Shown in pieces: positions 50,291 to 61,783 of a DNA stretch of 64,000 bases. Source of the DNA: Brachycybe producta (taxonomy: Eukaryota > Arthropoda > Diplopoda > Playtdesmida > Andrognathidae); contig JAUPFP010000029.1 in the NCBI GenBank assembly GCA_036925085.1, positions 2,370,501-2,434,500 of the forward strand, in the 5' to 3' direction. The translations under genes were made by a program, and so were the position numbers. The first letter of the stretch is position 1. The number at the start of each line of letters is the position of its first letter. The notes under the pieces were generated by a model. It did not search any database and was not told the DNA's origin. It worked only from the letters and a program-made list of their open reading frames with translations.

Positions 50291-53200
50291 TCAGCTGATA
50301 TTTGAGCTGAAACTCTGTCCACAAGAACCGGATTCGCCTACCGAAGATCGTGACCTCATCGAATACTTTGGGCTGTTATGCTTATTATAATTTCTAGAGT
50401 CCGACGATCGACACGACAACGGCGAGTGAGCAGAATGGCTCGATTGGTGGTTCGAATGATCTCGCCCGTGACGATGGCGATCATACCTCGAATTCAATTT
50501 GTGTCGAATGTGTTTCGGTTGAACGTCACTCTGCTCACAGTTAAATTTATAGACACCGGCATCGGCAACATCTCCATCTCTCCTCCACCTATGAGATTCG
50601 GGATAGTTCGGATCTTTACGCAACTTTATGACGAGCCGCCCCGAACATCCGTTGTTGTCGGCCCTTCCGTTCATCTGCGACGTAGGAGACGTAACAGAAT
50701 TAGACGACGATACATACAGAGACTTATCTCTGCGAGTAAGACGTCTATCAGGAGATAAAGGTACGGACAGTCTAGGAATCGAAGGAGTGGGAAGAAGAGC
50801 CAAAGGCCTCGGAGGGTTACAATTCCACACTGGTGTCTGCAACTGCAGTGGAGGATTGTTAACTGCAATATTATTACACATAACTAACGGATTTATTTGT
50901 TCTTTCCAACAGGGAACGTGATTTTGATACGGTTGCTCAAGGGGTTGAGAAATACTTCGAACTGGTTCGGGTTGTTGGGGCGGTGTCTGCTGCTGCTGAG
51001 GGGGCTGCGGTTGCGGCGGTGGTGGTTGTTGCGGATGAGTCTGCGGTTGTTCCGCAACGTTCGCGTCGTCATGTTTCGGTTCACTTTCAGATTCACTACG
51101 CAACTTTTTCGGAATCCGATAACCAGCTAAAGAACCTTTCAACGAACTGGAAAATAACGATTCGTGAATTTTGGCACTTTCTTGTCTGAGTTTGTCTCGA
51201 AAAGGAGGCGACGAGTCTATAGTCGGAGAATTATTCGAATTGGTTTTACTAACGCTACCACCACCGCTTTCTTTCGGTGGCGTTTTCTCCGTCGGTGACC
51301 TGAGATTACGAAATCGCGGCTTAGATTTCCGATTTCGATGCCTCTGAATAATAACCGTATCTTCGGATTCGTTATCTTCTCCTAGATGCTGTTCGGTTAT
51401 ATTATTTGGTGATGACCCACACGTATCGATAACTAACCTCTCCATGTTTTCCTTTACGGATAAATATTTTGTTTCGTCTTTCGTCTCTTCGAGTGTCGAC
51501 CCAGCAGAATCACAACAAGATTCCGAAACCTTACTTTCCGTAGTCGATTGCGATGCCTGACACAACCCATTCTTCAAAATTCCGGGTTCAGGCGATTTAA
51601 TAGGAGTATTATTCTCCAAATGGACTGAACTAACATGTTCAACCTTATGAGACGCACTTCTAGTAAAGTGTTTCTGTTGCTGTTGGTGTTGATATTGTAG
51701 CTGCAAAGGATATTGTTTAGATTTGATCACACCGGCAAACTCGTCATTATCCGTTTCAACGGGATCACTAACTTCCTCATTCACTGTCTCTTTCTTTAGA
51801 ACCGAGTTATTCTTCGATCCAAGTAAATTCTGCGACGGCGAAAACGCTGCAGTAAGAACAGCATCATTATCACCAACACTAGAGGGATTTTTTGAGGATT
51901 TATTAAAATCTCTCAAATCTGTAGAGTTTTCCGACTTACGCCGTGATCGACCCGTCAAACCGTTAAGAAAATACGTCTTAGCGTAAGGGTTCGAAAGCCT
52001 CTCCACAGGAATACTGTTCTGTTGCTTCCTATGACACTTTACAAAACCATTAGTATCGTTCGACACTTTAGTGGCTCCTTCAGAAACAACTGAGGTGTCA
52101 ACAACTTCGACTTTCTGCCCGGCACAACAAGACGAGTTGTTCGAATAGAGTCGATCGTAGATGTTACGACCATGACAAGCATGAACAACCGAATGCTTCT
52201 CGTCTGTAGTCAACTGCAGAGAAGTATCGGTTAGAACAGACACCTGCTTATGGAATATCTGCTCACGCATACGAGTCCAAGATCGCGATAGTTTTTCCCG
52301 TCGACTCACCATATAGCAAAGATTACGTACCTGAAGAAAAAAAATCTTCATAGTTGAAACGAGAAGATATAAAACAACACTCAACTATAGCAACAATAAA
52401 ACACACCCTTTCGAGATCTTGTCTCAAATGCACAAACATCTTCATGCGTGCATAAAGTCCATCTTCTTGCACTTGACTTAAACTGTCGTTTTCGCCAGAA
52501 CGTGGGCTCAGTAAAGGCACATTGAATCCAGCCTGATTAGATACGAGTTAAAATACGTTATCAACTTACGTATCACAAATGAAATAATTAAAGAAATCGA
52601 GTGTGCATACGCTTCGTTTCAGCTTCCAGTAATAGTAAACAAACTGTACGATCTCAACGGCACATTCGCAACGCTGGGCGACTTCGGAGATAGTGACGTA
52701 CTTAAAAAACGAAGCTTCGATCTGTCGTAACCTGTTGAACACAAATAAAAAGTTACATTTAACGTTAAGAGTGTAATACAGCTAGCGGTAATGCAGCAAA
52801 ACTAACTAGAAGAGTAAACGAAAGGTGAAAGGACTAATTCTATAATAATCCTTTAAAATAAACTTTTTACGGAAGTTTGAAAATAAAAAATTTTTTTCAT
52901 TCTTTTGAAAATTTAATTAAAAAACCGTGAAAGATGTTTCCACGTTAAATTAAGCCCGACAATATTTAATCACCTCTTTGCCCTCGCATTCGCTTTATCC
53001 TCCGACGATATTCCTTTCAACTTGACAGAGGAAGTTCCGTCTTCACCTTCGGAATCGGACGAGACGGAAGAATCTTTGTCCATACTATGCTTTGGGCAAT
53101 AAGACTATATATATATATATATAAAAAAAAGACAAGTTAAACACATTATCAAAAGCTCCGAGAACGATTATTATCAAAATATAAACGGTAAATAACCCTC

Positions 53201-55238
53201 AATTTAACTCCATCTTCGTCATTCTCGTCCTCGACAACAGCTTTCATCTCGAGACCGTTATGAAATCCACATGTTACGTGATAAGCCGTCTTACAAGACT
53301 TCACCTAGCAAAAATAATCCAACAGATCTTGTAAATATAAAACGTACTTCATGAAAATAATTCTAGCGAAACAACAGCTTACCGAACACTGTATGCAAGC
53401 ACCGACTCGTTCTCGACAAAGACAACAGATGAGAGCCCAACGACTTGGCTATAAACGTAAAAAAAATTTTAAAGCCAGAAAAAATTCGAGCTAGAAGCAT
53501 AAACATAAAAAGTCTTACAGGAATTTGTGCAATTTTAGTGATCGGTTCCATCTTTTCGACACAACCAATGCTCACTTCGGGAATCCACAAAGCGCAACTC
53601 ACGTGAGCCCACTTTTGACCACTCCTAAGCAGAAAAACGAGAAAAAAAGACCTTGTTTCGTTTGTTTCACTTCAAGATATAAATCATAAATACCTCGTAG
53701 ACTTCATAGCGCCATCCTTATTTGGACACAAAACGCAAGATGGCTTCAAGTTGAGAGAACACGTTCGACAAAGCCAACTACCATCAGGTATGTTTGTTAT
53801 GCCGTAACACGCCTAAACGAGACAATGATGAAGTTGGTGGAATTTAAAAGTCGATTAAATGAGACTGAAAAAAGAATCTAAAACGCTTTGCACAGCTCGT
53901 ATTCGTTATCTTATTATAATTTCATTAGTAAATCAAAAAAAAAATATCAATAGCAACTCGAGAGAAACTAAAATCTAACCTGATGTACACAGATATCGCA
54001 CGAGTCACAGAAAACCATCTCGTTCCCTTCTTCAGAGTCGGGCTACATGCAAAATACGAAAAAACAAAAACTGTCAAGTTATGAAACAAAACAAAAAATA
54101 ATAAGAATAAAAAGTTATACCGAACGGCAGACATCACAGATGACCGTTTCGTCGTATTCTATTCCGAGTACAGCTTCCGAATGAATCGTCTGTTGCATGT
54201 TACTGTAACACTATTAATAAAACAAATATAAGAAGTGATTGTTAACAACTGAGTAAACAAGACGTTAAAAAAAGCACAAACTTTGCTTTCTAATTCTTCC
54301 ATTATATTCTCCATTGCATTCTCTTCGATAACGGGTAATCCTGATAAGAAAAAAACCGGTACGGTTAGAATATACAAATTAAAAACACCGTTTCCTGATT
54401 TCTGACCTGTAGCTTTGCGACATTCGTTTGTTAAATTCAACCAGTGAAGGTCGCAGTCATCCAGATCGTAACGACAAACTTTTTCAGCTAACGACGCAGC
54501 GTCACTCAACTGATGAGTCTCGTTAGTATAAAACGAATCATCAGTCGTCATTCTAACAAGCCTCTTCGGTCTGTAAAAAAAATAAAAAAAAACATTGAAA
54601 AAGCTCTTTCTAAAACAAGTAAAAAGATTCCGTCGTAACTCACAGTTTAAAATCGGCCAATTTGTCCTTCTTCCGTATTAACCTTTAAATCGAAAACGAA
54701 TAAATGCAGAATCAGTGATAAAATTTCTCTAAAACATAACAAAAAAAGTTACCGAACAGATGGTGCCGGAAGTGCTTCTGGATTGACTGGCACTTGAACG
54801 CCTCGTTCCCATTCCTGTTTCCAGTGATCAGAAATGACCCAGTAATCGTCTGAAGAGAGCGGTTCGCTATCCGGTAGTTTCATTGCACTGATCAGATCTT
54901 TTCTGAATAACTGTAAAACGAAAAAAAAAAAGTGTTGAGAAACAAAAAAAAATGTTTCTAACACGAGTTTTACTTCGGCTGGAGGACTTCTAGATACACT
55001 GTTGTAGATGTTGGTACTTGGAAAGTCCCCCAACGACTTCGGAGTCCAAACGTTTGACGTGCATTTGTCGCCGTCGTCGTCACTTCCAGACATCCTTCTC
55101 TGCTTCTTACTTCCTATAATCGAAAAGAAAAACCGTTGTCATTGTTTTAGAAAACGTTTTAAATACACATTAGTTTCATTGCTCACCTCGAAGGTTCTCT
55201 ATCCGACGAAGAAGTCGTTTGACTCGGCTCGAAGACAT
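50291..55238 (-). CDS. JADE-family PHD-finger protein (HBO1 complex scaffold)
   Basis: Scaffold of HBO1/KAT7 histone H4 acetyltransferase complexes, nuclear. Start ATG at 55238 (exon 55187-55238); the stop is at 50291. Family blocks in order: [37 protein letters not shown] (EPcA domain), [31 protein letters not shown], then a PHD finger ([48 protein letters not shown]), the zinc knuckle and extended PHD ([63 protein letters not shown]), and the conserved tail ([27 protein letters not shown]). The last exon (~52331 to 50291) adds about 680 residues of Ser/Pro/Gln-rich, partly basic sequence without known domains. Orthologous to JADE1-3 and fly rhinoceros; the specific paralogue is undecided. 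Confidence 0.95.
52780..52970. repeat. Degenerate R2 repeat copy in a JADE intron
   Basis: Contains AAACTAACTAGAAGAGTAAA and AATCCTTTAAAATAAACTTT, matching the left half of the family; the right half is poorly preserved. Confidence 0.45.
53105..53122. repeat. (TA)n microsatellite
   Basis: About nine TA repeats in a JADE intron. Confidence 0.85.
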
Positions 55239-57450
55239 CTCGACGAACACACCCGAGTCTTAAAAAGTGGTTAAACCCTAAAAAAAATGAAAACAAACAA
55301 TAGCAAAACATAAATAAACACATTTAGAAAAAATTAGAACCTAAGAGAGAATCAGTAGAACTGATTTAAATGGTAAAATAGGCCACAATATTTTGACTGA
55401 AGCCACACAATATATAGTTAACTGAAGTTTTTTACAGCTGATTTATTCATTTAAAAAACTCTAAAAACTAACGCCGAACATAACAAAAAATCAAAACAAA
55501 ACGATTATACTAACAAAATTGGTCATATTTTGACGTCCTGTGACAAAAATTGCATCGAAAACGAGGCTTAAAAAGTATTAAAAAAACAACAACAAAGTAA
55601 TAGACGTTGATCTATGGAGCGTAGATGGCGCTAGTGACGCTGTAATATATTATGGCGGGTCACCCGCCGTAAAGAAACACAGGAAAGGTGAGGAGGGGGA
55701 GGTCCACGGCCATTGAAAATCAAGAAAACATCAACAAACAAAACAATAACGCGAATAAAACTATATTAATCGCAATTAAATTAAAAAATTGAGCGTTTAA
55801 TCGAAAGGATGAACGAATACGATGACTTTCTATGATAAATACACAACGAAATATTGAGATTTACATACATAAAACGGGGGTGGGAAGGAGGAGGGGGAGA
55901 TTTCTTTTGACGAACGCAACGGCGACGTAAAAAACCGCCAAAAAAACAACCGATTTGCCGCTAATAATGACATTTAATTAAAAATAAAAGATAAAAATTG
56001 ACGCATAACTTACACAATCAATTTACACCACATAGACGAAACCAAATGATGTAGAAAAGAAATTTGCTATTAAAAAAAACAATTATTCAGGAACAAATTC
56101 CAATACGACAGAAACCAGTCGCCATGATGTGAATTTTGAAAACAGCGACACCTGACGACATGCCATCGCAACTAAACAACAAAGCGGTTACATAAAGTAA
56201 TCGGTTAAAACTAGCCTCCATATATAGAAGTATCACATGGTGACATGAGCATACAGTTCTTGCAGAGACACTTTGAAGCATAGTTTATAAGAAACTTTAA
56301 CATGGCGGCTCATTTATGCGTGCTAATCAAATAAAAAAAACGCCATGTTGGATAACATTTTGAATTCACATTTCAGACTTAATGTCGTTTTGATATTTAA
56401 TAATTATCTGCTAAATATTAACTAACATAGCCACCACGCGGTGGCGCTATATGACCTGATCTCTAAAGATTTTCATCGCCACTACTATTTTGACGGATAT
56501 TTGACATTTATTTTTGACACATTTCTTGAAAAAGTGCGATACTTTTGAATGTTTTGACAACAGGGAAAATCACATTGTAGAATATGTTATTATTTTTATA
56601 GAGGTGAGATTATTGTGATCTTTTTTTTTAAAAAAAGAATCATTTCCCCTCCAATTAAGGACCCCCTTTAACCCCTTTGATCACCAAGAAGTTACAAAAA
56701 AAAAAACCTTTAAATTATGTTGTGAGGTTATTAGTTGACTTTTTTTTAAAAAAATGCAATAAAATTGCAAAAGAAACAGCAAAATATTCCAATAGAAAAG
56801 GACATCGTAATATTTTTGTTGATAATTCTAAGCAACCAACCATCATCCCTCTGACTTTAATAATGGGCTACTTCTTTCATTTCTCACTTCTCAGCAGGTG
56901 GGACATCAAAACAAGATCTCTTCGAGTTGATATGATGAAATGCAAATGCAGTCAGTTTAAAGGGGGATGTTTTGGGAGGGTTCTCAATTGAACTGATGTT
57001 TTTCTATCAAGGGGTTCCTCTTATAGCTTTTTTTTCTTCTTCTATGCTTGGGGTGGTAGGATTATAGAAAATGCCCTGATGAAGTCTTCCAGTCTGAGGC
57101 TTATATAAAGTTACTTGAATGCTTGCAAAGGACCCCCACGAACACAGAAGAGAAATTTAGAAGTCCCCTGCAATGCAATGGATCGAAGCTGGCTTTGCTT
57201 CAAACAAAGAGAAAAAGAAACAAAACAAAAACCTTTCACTGAATACAGTTAGTTACTTTCAGCCATTCTGTGCATGCAGATCGACAGATCGAGATTCAAA
57301 GCTGTAAAGTGATTGAAACATTTTTTTTAAAATCTGTTTTAATGATCATTATACTCTCTTATGCTTGATTAAAGGTAACCATCTGGTTAGAATCGTATAT
57401 ACTGATGACAAGTATCTCCTCAGATGAGTATATCTAACAGCAGATTTTGA
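55239..57450. other. Divergent intergenic region between JADE and GLIS
   Basis: Probable shared promoter region. Contains TAGATGGCGCTAGTGACGC near 55623, GGAGG-type purine runs near 55690 and 55880, and AT-rich sequence. Open frames at 56087-56281 and 56677-56991 show no recognisable protein. Upstream non-coding exons of the GLIS gene may lie here, since a TTTGATTAAAGG..CTCAG acceptor-like stretch ends at 57423. Confidence 0.4.
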
Positions 57451-58493
57451 ATGGATTCGTTCTCAATGGGTCTAACAACGAATACGATGTCGACCGAATC
57501 CATTGATGTGACCATGATGAAGACTCGTAGCGATTCAACAGATTCACTCGAGGATTCTGCGGATGACACGAGTGGCAATGTATCTATTGTCTTCGATATT
57601 TCAATTATAATGGTCTGATGAGATTTGTTATTTTCAGGAGCACAGTTACAAGCTAGATGAAGAACTGAGTTTCGAAAGCAAAAGAAAAGAAGGAGGAGGA
57701 AGTTGCAGCAACAGTAATGCAACCATGAACAACGGCGTCCATGAATGCAAGTGGAATGGCTGCGAGAGAACGTTCATTCTATTGGACGAAATGGTGTCTC
57801 ACGTGAACGACGATCACGTTAGGATGGAAGACGTGGATTACGCATGCCGTTGGGAGGGTTGCACACGGCGAGGAAGAGGATTTAACGCTAGGTATAAGAT
57901 GTTGATTCACATGAGGACGCATACGAACGAGAGACCTCATCATTGTCACACTTGCGGAAAGTGTTTTTCGAGGTTGGAAAACCTTAAAATTCATACGAGA
58001 TCACACACGGGTAAAATTCTCTGTTTTTGGCATTTATGGTAATTAGAATGAGCTTTGAAGAATTTAATCTTATTGTATTTAAATAGGAGAGAAGCCTTAC
58101 GTGTGTTCGGTTAAAGGTTGCAACAAGGCGTACTCTAATTCTAGCGATCGGTTTAAACATACTCGTACTCATTTTGTTGATAAACCTTTCGTCTGTAACA
58201 AAGACGGATGCGGCAAACGTTATACCGATCCGAGCTCTCTTAGAAAACACAAAAAGAATTACGGGCATAAAGAATACGAGAAGGCGGTCACTTTTGCGTC
58301 GATCGACATCGAAGCTGCCAGTTTAGTCGATTGCGAACTGGGTCTGAATGGCAATATACGAAAGAACAATCATGAACAATCTTTCGATAGACAATTAAAC
58401 AAAAGGAAAGCATCAATTACGTCAAAAGTTAATCAAATAGGTCCTTTGGATCTTACAGTGAATCACGGAGAAGATGAACTTCAAATGACGTGA
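57451..58493 (+). CDS. GLIS-type Kruppel-like zinc-finger transcription factor
   Basis: Sequence-specific transcription factor of the GLI/ZIC/GLIS class, nuclear. Three exons in phase: 57451-57579, 57638-58010 and 58087-58493, giving 302 residues. Five tandem C2H2 fingers span ~75-230: [11 protein letters not shown]....[60 protein letters not shown] and [19 protein letters not shown], joined by HTNERPH and HTGEKPY linkers. The fifth finger's [12 protein letters not shown] and the fourth's [12 protein letters not shown] are typical of GLIS1/3. The N-terminus is short (~75 residues, Ser/Thr/Asp-rich). The C-terminus has PLDLTVN, resembling a CtBP-binding PxDLS motif. Vertebrate GLIS1/3 are far longer, so either upstream exons are missing or this is a compact form. 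Confidence 0.92.
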
Positions 58494-58935
58494 GATCAAT
58501 GGAATAAATAAATTATTTTAATTTTTTGTTAACAAATATAGTTTTTTTTTTGCATCTTTTTTAAATTAATTTTATTCTCTGGTAGTGTGTGTGTAAAAGA
58601 AAATAAAACCTGTATTTTTTGGCAACAATAATAAAAGTACAAATTTCACTATTTCTTTTTATTGATTATAATTTGTTTTTGTTTTTTGTCTTAATTCATT
58701 TTTAGATGGACATTTTTTTTAAGTAATGTATAATAAAATTGACGTTATTTTTGTGAATTATCTCGTGGTAAGTATAAGAGGAATTGATAGGTTTTGTGTT
58801 TAATTTGCTACTTAAAAATTAGAAGGCGTACAGGAATTTTCTATTATGGTTAGATATTTTTCGATGTGTTTCTTAGTTAATTTTAAAATTTCATTCTTTT
58901 CTACTGCTCTATAAAGTTTTTATAAAATAATCAAA
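58494..58935. repeat. 3' flank of GLIS with an R5 repeat copy
   Basis: AATAAATAAATT follows the stop closely. At 58790-58935, ACTTAAAAATTAGAAGGCGT and TTTTAAAATTTCATTCTTTT match the repeat at 19985-20160. Confidence 0.5.
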
Positions 58936-58937
58936 CA

Positions 58938-59245
58938 TTTCAAACATTAATTAAGAAAGTTTTATGTTAAAAATCCTATACCTCCAAAAAAAGTTTTTGG
59001 TTTTTACCAACATTTTTTTAATGGAGACGGTGGCTCCATCTATTTTGGCTGAATTTTTTAAAATTTTTTATTGTATTAAAATTATTAAAACAATCATTTA
59101 ATTAAAATATTATTGTTAAAATTCTTTTCTGTTGTCTGATGTCACATGCCCCGCCCTTTTTATTTCTAATTGGCTGATATTTGGTCTGACGCTCACTAAA
59201 GGGTGGAGCCAAAGAAATTGTTAAGCTGTCTACAGATATACTGTG
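58938..59245. repeat. Truncated unit of the array repeat, upstream of centrin
   Basis: Resumes the array sequence AACATTAATTAAGAAAGTTT, GGAGACGGTGGCTCCATCTA, then jumps past the tRNA-like segment to TTCTTTTCTGTTGTCTGATG, CATGCCCCGCCC and AAGCTGTCTACAGATA. It ends about 95 bases before the centrin ATG, so it may overlap the centrin promoter. Confidence 0.8.
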
Positions 59246-59340
59246 CTTTGTTTTGATTCATCATTGAATTTCATTCATTTTTCAGCAAAGAATCCATTTA
59301 AAATTTAGTATTTAAGTTTTTATTTGGTGAAATCGTGAAA

Positions 59341-60071
59341 ATGAAACCAGGTAATCAAAAGAAAAAGGGATCTTTGAAAGCGGAACTTACCGATGAACAG
59401 AAGAATGACATCAAAGCGGCTTTCGATATGTTTGACACGGACGGAAAAGGAATTATTGAAACCAAAGATCTAAAGGTTTTTTTTAAAACAAATAAATTAA
59501 TAAATCAGCTGAAAAAATTGGCAATTTAATCATATTATTATATTCACCCTGCTTTTTTTATTATTATTAAATTATGTAGGTGGCAATGAGGGCTCTTGGA
59601 TTCGAACCAAAGAAGGAAGAAATTAAGAAAATGATCGAACAAATAGATAAAGAGAAAACAGGTTAAATTCATTTTAGAAATAAATTAACCTCATTGATTG
59701 TATTTTGTTGTTAATTTGAATTAGGTAAAATGTGTTATGATGACTTTTGCAATCTGATGACGAGTAAGATTGCTGAAAAGGGAGCAAACGAAGAGATCCT
59801 GAAAGCTTTTCGGCTTTTCGACGATGACAACACGAATAAAATCTCCTTTAAGAATCTTAAAAGAGTTGCCGAAGAATTGGGAGAAACTCTCACAGAAGAC
59901 GAGCTAAAGGCTAGTTATATTCTGGACGAAGTTCATCATTCTGTGATTGTTATATCTCAGAAAATGAATTTTTTTTTATAGGAAATGATCAATGAAGCAG
60001 ATCGTGACGGAGATGGAGAGATCAATCAAGAGGAATTTCTGAGAATTATGAAGAAAACAAGTCTCTATTGA
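59341..60071 (+). CDS. Centrin
   Basis: EF-hand calcium-binding protein of centrioles and basal bodies, also found in the XPC and TREX-2 complexes. Four exons: 59341-59475, 59580-59661, 59725-59909 and 59982-60071, giving 163 residues (human centrin-2 has 172). The N-terminus is basic and short ([16 protein letters not shown]). EF hand 1 is [13 protein letters not shown] and EF hand 4 is [13 protein letters not shown], both with good calcium ligands. EF hand 2 ([13 protein letters not shown]) and EF hand 3 ([13 protein letters not shown]) are partly degenerate. [13 protein letters not shown] and the C-terminal [11 protein letters not shown] are family hallmarks, the latter as in centrins 1/2. 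The third intron uses a GC donor (AAG|GCTAGT), since no GT site keeps the frame. Confidence 0.96.
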
Positions 60072-60480
60072 CTGAAACGAATTTATTTCGTTCATTATTT
60101 ATGTTATTTATGTATGTTAATTGTGATTTCATCTCGTAAATTGAAAAAATATTAAAATCATAAAAGTTTGTTTGGAATAAATTTATTATTGCAAGAAATT
60201 AATTTCATAAAAGAGCAAAAATTAAATTTTTTGTTTTTAAAACAGTAAGAAAAATTCTGAATAATAAATTAAAAATGTGATTTAAATCACTTTTTAAGGT
60301 ATTGTCAATTTTTCGATTAAATCGTTATATTTTAATCACATTGATTTTAATGAAAAAAGACAAAATTAATTAAAATTTTATACCATTACTTTTAAGTTTA
60401 AAGCGCGATTTAAATCAATTATTTTTATTGTTTTTGATTAAATCGTGATTTAAATCAATTTGTTCAATCCACTCTGGATT
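60072..60480. repeat. Centrin 3' flank with AT-rich palindromic repeat
   Basis: AATAAATTTATTATTGC follows centrin. From 60275 to 60475 several TGATTTAAATCA-type palindromes in both orientations (e.g. GTGATTTAAATCAC, GCGATTTAAATCAA) end with CAATCCACTCTGG, the look of an AT-rich MITE. Borders uncertain. Confidence 0.5.
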
Positions 60481-60611
60481 TATGAACATTTTTTTATTAT
60501 TAAATAAAAATTAGACCCTAAAAATTTTATTCATCGAAATTATAGAAAAAATTTTTTAATGGAGATGCTGGCGCCATCTATTCGCTTAACCTCCTCCGTG
60601 GAGAATAAGAA

Positions 60612-60755
60612 AACAGGCGTCTGTAGACAGCTTCAGAATTTTTTTGGCTCCGCCTTTTTATGAGCGTCATCAATTTCTAATTGGTTGATATTTGGTCTGA
60701 CGCTCATAAAAGGGTGAAGCCAAATAAATTCTGAAGCTGTCTACAGACGCCTGTA
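60612..60755. mobile_element. hAT-like MITE, shortest copy (144 bp)
   Basis: Ends are ACAGGCGTCTGTAGACAGC and its inverted partner, with about 45 bases of near-perfect terminal repeat running through TTTGGCTCCGCC. Same family as 34809-34987 and the large arrays. Flanks are A-rich and do not show an obvious 8-bp duplication. It lies only 20 bases before the ATG of the next gene, i.e. in its promoter or 5' UTR. Confidence 0.85.
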
Positions 60756-60774
60756 ATACAGACAAAGAAAGAAA

Positions 60775-61783
60775 ATGGCAGATCCGCAAGAAGAAGGTTC
60801 GAGGCCAACACGATTCCGCGGAACTCCAGCTTATAGACAAAGAAATAACGTTTCTTTTGCAATTCTCACTGTTTGCATTGGATTAGGTGTTCTTATGCAG
60901 TGAGTATTTCAAAATAAATTCAAACACAATTAGGAAATAACAACGTAAAAAAGCACCTAACACCCCTCGATTATTGTTTATATAATTGAAATGGACGTGA
61001 TCCGTTTGGTAACCACGTGGTTTTTGAGCGCCAAATTCGTTGAAACGAAACCACGTGGCCTGTACTCTGTTGACAAATAATTACATTAACATTTAGGCAA
61101 TAAAAACCAAATTATTTTGCTTCTAAAACTGTGTCAAATTTAAGGACGAAGCTCCTTTATAAAGAAAATGAATGCAATTTTTTAAATTATCATTTTCATA
61201 TATTTAGTTATTGACGTTGTGTGACATGTCATTTGTAGACTTTTTTGTTTATATTTCATTCCGGTTTTGTTTCGGAGTGCTCCGAACGTGATCTAGTTTG
61301 GAATGAATCTCTCTTTTATATAGAATTTCAAAGCTTTTTTTGTTTCCAATTACAAATTCCTTTATTCCGATCATACTGTTTTAAAACAATTTAAAACACG
61401 TTTTGTCAAGTTTGTAGTTTAGAAGTTAACATGAGTTAATAGCTATGAAAACCACGTGTCATTTTTAGATTTAGAGATATTTTTATTCGTCCAGAAGTTT
61501 AGAAATGAAAGTAAATTCTTATAAATAGCCTGAAATACAACGTTCGTTGTATTTTATTGTAATTAACAGTTTTATTTGTTTTGTTTTTTCTGTCTGTAGT
61601 TTTTCTCCTAGAGCACACCTTTTGGACCGTAAGATCCGTCGTTTCGACGAAAGCGACGAAGACACTGTCAAACAGATGGAAAGAAGACATTTCTTTGGGA
61701 AACAATTGTACTACAAAGGAGCTCCCGCATATAAAATTGCTGAAGAATTGGAAGAGAAAAGCCAGCCTGCCCTTCACAAGTAA
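60775..61783 (+). CDS. Small single-pass membrane protein, unknown family
   Basis: Two exons, 60775-60899 and 61600-61783, joined in phase 2, encode 102 residues. Residues ~1-25 are polar and basic (PTRFRGTPAYRQRNN). Residues ~26-42 form one hydrophobic segment (VSFAILTVCIGLGVLMHF). The rest is charged (LLDRKIRRFDESDEDT, RRHFFGKQLYYKGAP). I do not recognise the family; the layout resembles small mitochondrial inner-membrane or ER proteins, but no targeting claim can be made. Its TAA shares the A with the SLX4 ATG (TAATG), and an AATAAA sits at 61909 inside the first SLX4 intron. The intron is unusually long for this window (700 bases). The coding assignment rests on splice signals, phase and composition, not on homology. 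Confidence 0.7.

Noticed and set aside
50378..51189. Plus-strand Arg-rich frames over the JADE last exon
   Set aside because: Shadow frames of Ser/Pro/Gln-rich coding sequence.
56677..56991. 104-residue plus-strand frame upstream of GLIS
   Set aside because: Lys/Asn-rich translation of AT-rich DNA, no splice context, no family resemblance.
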